Shown in pieces: positions 59,166 through 64,000 of a stretch of DNA of 64,000 nt. The DNA is taken from contig NZ_NRRW01000017.1 in the NCBI RefSeq assembly GCF_016583835.1, forward strand, positions 1-64,000, written 5' to 3'. The notes beneath the pieces were generated by a model, which saw only the letters and a list, made by a program, of their open reading frames with translations, ran no database searches and was not told where the DNA came from. The translations under genes were made by a program, and so were the position numbers. Numbering within the stretch: the stretch's first letter is position 1; each line of letters starts with the position of its first letter. The stretch comes from Thiococcus pfennigii (lineage in GTDB: Bacteria; Pseudomonadota; Gammaproteobacteria; Chromatiales; Chromatiaceae).

Positions 59166-60280
59166 GCGGATCGAAGGCGGACCTTACGGCCGGGCGGCGC
59201 TGGCCACTGCGCGACCTGCAGCGCCTGGCCCTGTTCATGACGCGGCGGGTCGTCGCGCTCTTCTTCACCGTCCTCGTCGGCGTCTACCTGACGATCTTCT
59301 TCGCCAACATGGGCGGGCGGGTCGATGAGCTGCGGCTGGTGCAGATCCGCTCGACGGTCGCCGAACAGGTGCGCGCCGACTCGGCCTTCCGCGACCTGGC
59401 GAGCGACGAGCGCAATGCGCTGATCGAGCAGCGCGTCGGCCTGGAGGTCGAGCGCCTGCGGCTCGACGAGCCCTTCATCTGGCGCAGCCTGGATTATCTC
59501 AACCAGGCGATGCGGCTCGATCTGGGGCGGGCCGAGCAGATGCACAGCGACCAGGGCGCGCGCGAGGTCTACCGCATCATCGCCGAGCGGCTGCCGGCGA
59601 CGCTGCTCCTGTTCGGCACCGCCAACCTGCTGGTCTTCTTCAGCTCGGTGTGGATCGCGCTCGTGCTCTCGCGCCACTACGGCAGCCTCTGGGACCGAGT
59701 CGTCATCGCGCTCGCCCCGACCTCGGCGGCGCCCGGCTGGTACTACGGCATCTTCCTGATCCTGATCTTCGCCTTCCTGATCCCGATCCTGCCGGCCGGC
59801 GGCATGGTCCGGGTGCCGCCGCCCGAGGGCACATGGGCCTATGCCGCGAGCCTGCTGCGTCATATGGTCCTGCCGGTCGCGGCCATGTTCATCTCCTCGA
59901 TCTTCATGGCCATCTACTCCTGGCGCACCTTCTTCCTGATCCACTCCAGCGAGGACTATGTCGAGATGGCCCGCGCCAAGGGGCTGCCGCCGCGGCTGAT
60001 CGAGCGCCGCTACATCCTGCGCCCGACCCTCTCGCCGATCGTCACGAGCTTCGCGCTGATGCTGATCGGGCTCTGGGGCGGGGCCATCATCCTCGAGAAG
60101 GTCTTCAACTGGCCGGGGCTCGGCACCCTCCTGTTCCAGGCGATCGGCTACCGCGACACCCCCGTCATCATCGGCTCGGTCGTGATCTTCGCCTACCTGC
60201 TCGCGCTGACCGTGCTGCTGCTCGACATCCTCTACGCGGTGCTCGACCCGCGCGTGCGCCTGGACAAGGGGGGGCGATGA
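59162..60280 (+). CDS. ABC transporter permease, DppB/OppB type
   Basis: The 372-residue inner-membrane protein has one helix near residues 28-48, then ~95 residues of periplasmic, helix-rich sequence (RVDELRLVQIRSTVAEQV...), and then five helices from about 144. The EAA loop EDYVEMARAKGLPPRLIERRYILRPTLSP contacts the ATPases. The C-terminal VLDPRVR end is typical of DppB. The periplasmic loop between helices 1 and 2 is as long as in archaeal-type relatives and contains coiled-coil-like sequence. Its start and stop overlap both neighbours by 4 bp, so the five genes form one tightly coupled operon. Confidence 0.93.
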   Translation: MSGSKADLTAGRRWPLRDLQRLALFMTRRVVALFFTVLVGVYLTIFFANMGGRVDELRLVQIRSTVAEQVRADSAFRDLASDERNALIEQRVGLEVERLRLDEPFIWRSLDYLNQAMRLDLGRAEQMHSDQGAREVYRIIAERLPATLLLFGTANLLVFFSSVWIALVLSRHYGSLWDRVVIALAPTSAAPGWYYGIFLILIFAFLIPILPAGGMVRVPPPEGTWAYAASLLRHMVLPVAAMFISSIFMAIYSWRTFFLIHSSEDYVEMARAKGLPPRLIERRYILRPTLSPIVTSFALMLIGLWGGAIILEKVFNWPGLGTLLFQAIGYRDTPVIIGSVVIFAYLLALTVLLLDILYAVLDPRVRLDKGGR

Positions 60281-61623
60281 GCGCGGGCCGCGAGATCCTG
60301 GCGCCGTTGCGCCGCTACCCGTCGGCCCTGGCCGGGTTGGCGCTGATCCTCGCGCTGGTGGTGATCGCCCTCTACACGCTGGTCGCGATCCCGTACCCGA
60401 AGGCACTGGAGCTGTGGCGTGGCGGCGAGGCCTGGCAGATGTCGCCGGTCAACGCCCGGCCGGTCTGGACCGCCTGGCTCGCCGGCGAGGACCTGCCGGG
60501 CACGCGCGTCGTCCGCAGCAGCGATGCGCCCAGCGAGCAGCAGGACTTCGACGGCGTGCGCCGCCTGCGGATCCCGCTCGAGTTCGACTACCGTCACACC
60601 GCCTTTCCGAGCGAATTGAACCTGTTCCTGTCTGCCCCGCAGGGCGCGCGCGACGCCTTCGTGCGTCTGACCTGGGAGACCCCCGACGGGCGATATATCC
60701 CGCTCGGCGGCCACCAGGTGAGTGGCGAGGAGCGCATCTCGCTGTCGCAGGACTGGAGCCTGGAGCAGCGCCTCGGGCGGGTGCCGCACGTGGGACTCCT
60801 GGCCGAGCCGGGCGACCCGAGCGCGCCGGCCGTCGTCCAGCCCGGCCGCTACCGGCTCCTGCTCGATGCGATCCTCTTCGACGTCGATGCGAACCCGGGC
60901 GCCACACTCGCCGCCGACCTGGTCGTCTACGGTCGCGTTGCGGGCCTGGCCGGCACCGACCACAGGCGGCGCGACCTGATGGTCGCGCTCCTTTGGGGCA
61001 CGCCGGTGGCGCTCGCGTTCGGGTTGCTCGCGGCCGTCGGCACGACCCTGACGACGCTCGTGATCGCGGCGGCCGGGGTCTGGTTCGGCGGCTGGCTCGA
61101 CGCGCTGATCCAGCGCCTGACCGAGGTCAACATGATCCTGCCGCTGCTGCCGATCCTGGTCATGGTCGGCACCCTCTATTCGACGAGCATTTGGGTCATG
61201 CTCGGTGTCGTCATCGCGCTCGGCATCTTCAGCGCCGGCATCAAGATGTACCGGGCGATGTTGCTGCCGATCCGCGAGGCACCCTACATCGAGGCGGCCC
61301 GCGCCTACGGTGCCAGCGATGCGCGGATCATCCTGCGCTACATGATCCCGCGGATCCTGCCGGTGCTGATCCCGACCTTCGTGACCCTGATCCCGTCGTT
61401 CGTCTTCCTCGAGGCCTCGCTCGCGCTGCTCGGCCTCGGCGACCCGCTGCTGCCGACCTGGGGCAAGATCCTCAACGACGCCCAGGCCCAGAGCGCCCTC
61501 TACAACGGCTACTACTACTGGGTGCTGGAGCCGGCGGCACTGCTGATGCTGACCGGGCTCGGCTTCGCGATGCTCGGCTTCGCCCTCGACCGGGTCTTCA
61601 ACCCGCGCCTGAGGAACCTCTAG
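60277..61623 (+). CDS. ABC transporter permease, DppC/OppC type, with large periplasmic insert
   Basis: The 448-residue protein has a first helix at about 16-37, a ~190-residue beta-rich periplasmic region (about 41-230), then five helices. The EAA loop is APYIEAARAYGASDARIILRYMIPRILPV. Ordinary DppC proteins are ~300 residues, so the insert accounts for the extra length. The insert includes LRIPLEFDYRHTAFPSELNLFLSAPQ and FVRLTWETPDGRYIPL strands and may dock the enlarged binding protein. The ATG overlaps the previous stop (ATGA), and the stop TAG shares a base with the next gene's GTG. Confidence 0.92.
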   Translation: MSAGREILAPLRRYPSALAGLALILALVVIALYTLVAIPYPKALELWRGGEAWQMSPVNARPVWTAWLAGEDLPGTRVVRSSDAPSEQQDFDGVRRLRIPLEFDYRHTAFPSELNLFLSAPQGARDAFVRLTWETPDGRYIPLGGHQVSGEERISLSQDWSLEQRLGRVPHVGLLAEPGDPSAPAVVQPGRYRLLLDAILFDVDANPGATLAADLVVYGRVAGLAGTDHRRRDLMVALLWGTPVALAFGLLAAVGTTLTTLVIAAAGVWFGGWLDALIQRLTEVNMILPLLPILVMVGTLYSTSIWVMLGVVIALGIFSAGIKMYRAMLLPIREAPYIEAARAYGASDARIILRYMIPRILPVLIPTFVTLIPSFVFLEASLALLGLGDPLLPTWGKILNDAQAQSALYNGYYYWVLEPAALLMLTGLGFAMLGFALDRVFNPRLRNL

Positions 61624-62648
61624 TGGACGTCCCCCCGCTGCTCGAGGTCGCCGATCTGCGCCTGACCTACCGCACCAGCCGCGGGCCGGTACGGGCCGTC
61701 GACGGGGTCGGCTTCGATCTGCGCCGCGGCGAGGCGATGGTCGTCCTCGGCGAGTCCGGCTGCGGCAAGAGCTCGCTCGCCAAGGCGCTGCTGCGGCTCC
61801 TGCCGCGCAACGCCGAGGGCCTCGGCGGGCAGGTGCGCCTCGCCGGCGAGGACGTGCTGGCCCTGCCCGAGGAGCGCTTCCGCGCCGAGGTCCGCTGGAC
61901 GCGCATCGCGCTCGTGATGCAGGCGGCGATGAGCGCGCTGAACCCGGTCGTGCGCGTCGGCGAGCAGGTCGCCGAGCCGCTGCGCGTGCACCGCGGCTGG
62001 TCGCGGGTGCAGGCGATGGAGCAGGCGGCACGGACCTTCGCGCTGGTCGGGGTCGCCAGCGACTTCCTCCAGCGCTACCCGTTCGAGCTGTCGGGGGGCA
62101 TGCGCCAGCGCGTCGTGCTGGCGATGGCGCTCGTGACCGAGCCCGAGGTCGTGATCCTCGATGAGCCGACCTCGGCCCTCGACGTCCTGACCCAGGCCGG
62201 CATCATGAACGTCCTCAAGCGCATCAAGGCCGAGCTCGGCACCAGCTTCATCCTGATCACGCACGATGTCGCGACCTCCAGCGAGCTCGCCGACCGCGTC
62301 GCGCTGATGTACGCCGGCCAGTTCGTCGAGGTCGCCGATGCCGCCGACTTCTTCGCCCACCCGGCCCACCCGTACGCCCGGCTGCTGATGGCGAGTGTCC
62401 CGCGTCTGCACCAGGCCGAGCGGCCGGTTCACATCCCGGGCCAGCCGCCGAGCCTGCTGGCCCCGCCGGCCGGCTGCCGCTTCGCGGCGCGCTGCCCGCA
62501 GCGCTTCGCGCGCTGCGACCAGGACCCCGAGGTCTTCGCGTCGGGCGCGCGCCACCGAGTCCGCTGCTGGCTCCATGCCGACACCGTAGGATGCGGTGAG
62601 GAACGAACCGCATCACGGACCCTTCGCCCGGGTGGGGAGGGACGATGA
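61623..62648 (+). CDS. ABC transporter ATPase, DppD/OppD type
   Basis: GTG at 61623 overlaps the permease stop and begins a 341-residue protein with Walker [10 protein letters not shown], the Q-loop VMQAAMSALNP, signature LSGGMRQRV, Walker B VVILDEPTSALD and H-loop THD. The OppD/DppD C-terminal region PPAGCRFAARCPQRFARCDQDP, with four cysteines, may hold an iron-sulfur or metal site as in relatives. The normal end is near CWLHA; here about 22 extra residues (TVGCGEERTASR...) are encoded by an inserted palindromic repeat (62590-62614). It pairs with the following ATPase as a heterodimer. Confidence 0.93.
   Translation: MDVPPLLEVADLRLTYRTSRGPVRAVDGVGFDLRRGEAMVVLGESGCGKSSLAKALLRLLPRNAEGLGGQVRLAGEDVLALPEERFRAEVRWTRIALVMQAAMSALNPVVRVGEQVAEPLRVHRGWSRVQAMEQAARTFALVGVASDFLQRYPFELSGGMRQRVVLAMALVTEPEVVILDEPTSALDVLTQAGIMNVLKRIKAELGTSFILITHDVATSSELADRVALMYAGQFVEVADAADFFAHPAHPYARLLMASVPRLHQAERPVHIPGQPPSLLAPPAGCRFAARCPQRFARCDQDPEVFASGARHRVRCWLHADTVGCGEERTASRTLRPGGEGR
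62590..62614. repeat. GATGCGGT palindrome repeat inside a coding end
   Basis: GATGCGGT and ACCGCATC form an 8-bp stem around GAGGAACGA. The surrounding GTAGGATGCGGTGAGGAACG sequence is of a kind common between gammaproteobacterial genes. Here it lies within the last 60 bases of the ATPase gene and supplies its C-terminal residues. Confidence 0.75.
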
Positions 62649-63622
62649 GCGACGCACCGCTGCTCGAGGTCCGTGACCTGCGCACCTGGTTCGAGCTGCG
62701 CCAATGGGGCTTCCTGCGGGTCGGCTCGGTGCGCGCCGTCGACGGCGTCAGCTTCGAACTGGCGCGCGGCGAGGCGGTCGCCTTCGTCGGCGAGAGCGGC
62801 TGCGGCAAGAGCTCGCTCGCTCGCACCCTGCTTGGCCTGCACCGCCCGAGCGGCGGCGAGGTCGTCTTCGAGGGCCAGGACGTCGCGGGCCTGGCGGGCG
62901 CGGCGCTCAAGCGCTATCGGGCGCGTGTCGGCTATGTCCAGCAGGACCCCTACGGCGCCCTGCCGCCGTTCATGAACGTGCGCCGCCTGCTCGCCGAGCC
63001 GCTGATCGTCCACGGGGTCATGGACCGCGCCGAGCGCGAGCGGCGCATCCGGGCGGTCCTCGAGGAGGTGCGGCTCGCGCCGGAGGAGGTCCTGCACAAG
63101 TTTCCGCACATGCTGAGCGGCGGTCAGCAGCAGCGCGTCGTCATCGCCCGCGCCCTGATCCTCGCCCCGCACCTGATCATCGCCGACGAGCCGGTGTCGA
63201 TGCTCGACGCCTCGGTGCGCGTCGAGATCCTGAGCCTTCTGCGCCAGATCCAGCGCGAGCGGGAGCTGACGCTTGCCTTCATCACCCACGATCTGGCGAC
63301 CGTGCGCCACTTCGCCGAGCGGTTGTTCGTGATGTACGCTGGGCGCATCGTCGAGCAGGCCCCGGTCGACGAGCTGCTCGACCACCCGCTGCACCCCTAC
63401 ACGCAGGCGCTCCTCGCCGCGATCGCCGACCCGGACGCCGACAACGCGAGCCGCCAGCGCGAGATCCCGCCCGGCGAGCCGCCGAGCCTCGTCAAGCCCC
63501 CGGCCGGTTGCCGCTTCCACCCGCGTTGCCCGCACGCGATCGCCGGGCATTGCGACCGCGACGAACCGCCGATGCTGGCGCCGCGCCCTGGCCACGGCGT
63601 GGCCTGCTGGCTCCATGAGTGA
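62645..63622 (+). CDS. ABC transporter ATPase, DppF/OppF type
   Basis: The 325-residue protein has Walker [11 protein letters not shown]-loop [11 protein letters not shown], signature [10 protein letters not shown], Walker [15 protein letters not shown] and H-loop THDLA. The VSMLDAS form is the usual DppF/OppF variant. Its C-terminus [20 protein letters not shown] again carries the oligopeptide-transporter cysteine motif. It overlaps the upstream ATPase gene by 4 bp and is the last of the five transporter genes. Powering uptake by the permeases at 59162-61623 is the expected role. Confidence 0.94.
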   Translation: MSDAPLLEVRDLRTWFELRQWGFLRVGSVRAVDGVSFELARGEAVAFVGESGCGKSSLARTLLGLHRPSGGEVVFEGQDVAGLAGAALKRYRARVGYVQQDPYGALPPFMNVRRLLAEPLIVHGVMDRAERERRIRAVLEEVRLAPEEVLHKFPHMLSGGQQQRVVIARALILAPHLIIADEPVSMLDASVRVEILSLLRQIQRERELTLAFITHDLATVRHFAERLFVMYAGRIVEQAPVDELLDHPLHPYTQALLAAIADPDADNASRQREIPPGEPPSLVKPPAGCRFHPRCPHAIAGHCDRDEPPMLAPRPGHGVACWLHE

Positions 63623-63646
63623 CGGCCGGCGCCGGGGAGGGCGCCG

Positions 63647-63814
63647 ATGCCGATGATCCTCTCGGGCCTGGCGCTGGCCATCGCCGGCCTCGCGCTGCTG
63701 CTCGCCCAGGTCGTCCGCGCCATCGAGCCTGGCATCCCGCTTGCGCTGATCGCCTTCGCGACCGCCTTCTCCGGCATCCTCATCGGCGCCGCCGGCGTCG
63801 TGCGAAGGCCGTGA
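63647..63814 (+). CDS. Tiny two-helix membrane protein
   Basis: A 55-residue frame starts at ATG 63647 with GGGGAGGG about 6 bases upstream and ends TGA at 63812-63814. It encodes two hydrophobic segments, [20 protein letters not shown] (about 4-23) and [20 protein letters not shown] (about 31-50), separated by RAIEPGI and ending VVRRP. It follows the ABC importer by 24 bp and precedes another membrane gene by 58 bp, so it probably belongs to the same transcript. I recognise no family. The strong ribosome site, hydrophobic pattern and codon use support a real gene. Confidence 0.7.
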   Translation: MPMILSGLALAIAGLALLLAQVVRAIEPGIPLALIAFATAFSGILIGAAGVVRRP

Positions 63815-63872
63815 GGCGGAGCGAGAAGGTCCGGTAAGACACCAGGCCACCAAGTGCTGGAGGCGGGCGCCG

Positions 63873-64000
63873 ATGCAGACCGAGGTCGTATTTCATCCCC
63901 AACGCAGCGATCCGGCGTACCTGCGGCAGGTGGCGCTGATCGCGGGCGGCTTCTTCGTGTTCGTACAACTCGCGTTCCTGGAAGGGCTGGCGGCCCGGCT
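63873..64000 (+). CDS. Membrane protein, N-terminal part, cut by window edge
   Basis: ATG at 63873 (GGAGGCGGG about 9 bases upstream) opens a frame that continues past the window end. The 42 visible residues start [20 protein letters not shown] and then have a hydrophobic stretch [20 protein letters not shown] that looks like a first membrane helix. The product cannot be identified from this fragment. Confidence 0.6.
   Translation, partial: MQTEVVFHPQRSDPAYLRQVALIAGGFFVFVQLAFLEGLAAR

Overview
The window is about 64 kb of a GC-rich chromosome. The housekeeping genes look gammaproteobacterial and, by inference from gene content, most like a purple sulfur bacterium (Chromatiales). The supporting content is a tkt-gap-pgk-pyk-fba carbon cluster, PEP carboxylase, pilS-pilR next to argA, a metK / SAH-riboswitch / ahcY / metF methyl-cycle cluster, a coenzyme-B12-dependent ribonucleotide reductase and a TRAP-TAXI uptake system. 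No 16S rRNA or photosynthesis gene lies in the window, so this placement is an inference.

Layout. (1) 1-7551 is an accessory region with lower and more variable GC. It holds a transposase remnant, a small exported coiled-coil protein, and one gene of 396 codons (HEPN-like C-terminus) broken by two insertion sequences: IS630-type at 1688-2751 and IS66-type at 3025-4789. It also holds a ParE-type toxin-antitoxin pair and an MNT/HEPN pair whose toxin is frameshifted by a 17-bp duplication. (2) 8017-12395, minus strand: pilS, pilR, argA. (3) 12631-16329: sucC-sucD-nadE, then glnB. (4) 17061-24934: bamD (minus strand), then rluD, pgeF, gcvR-like, def, prc and gshA. (5) 25228-29025: fused TRAP permease, universal stress protein and TAXI binding protein. 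(6) 29108-36359, minus strand: ppc, metF, ahcY behind an SAH riboswitch, and metK. (7) 36908-45220: thioredoxin-like protein, tkt, gap, pgk, pyk, class II fba. (8) 45432-50197: cNMP-domain protein, OsmC protein, ABC exporter, Na+/solute symporter. (9) 50221-56361: class II ribonucleotide reductase (minus strand), OmpA-like protein, SulP transporter. (10) 56607-64000: a five-gene oligopeptide-type ABC importer whose binding protein appears to have its two lobes in permuted order, then a tiny two-helix membrane protein and a gene cut by the window edge.

How the genes work together. Transketolase, GAPDH, PGK and aldolase supply the reductive pentose phosphate (Calvin) and glycolytic routes. Pyruvate kinase and PEP carboxylase link them to the TCA cycle, where SucCD acts, and GlnB reports nitrogen and carbon status. 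MetK, AhcY and MetF form the SAM/SAH/homocysteine/methionine cycle, and AhcY is controlled by SAH itself through the riboswitch.

Intergenic DNA carries at least three families of short dispersed repeats: a ~150-bp element built from GTCGGGTTA/TAACCCGAC palindromes (four copies), a ~50-bp GGCAGTTG-containing element, and a GGTCTCGCAT motif clustered in the accessory end. The strongest discovery candidates are the doubly interrupted gene (restored exactly in frame when both insertions are removed), the permuted ABC binding protein with its unusual permeases, and the ~150-bp repeat. I saw no CRISPR array, tRNA or rRNA.
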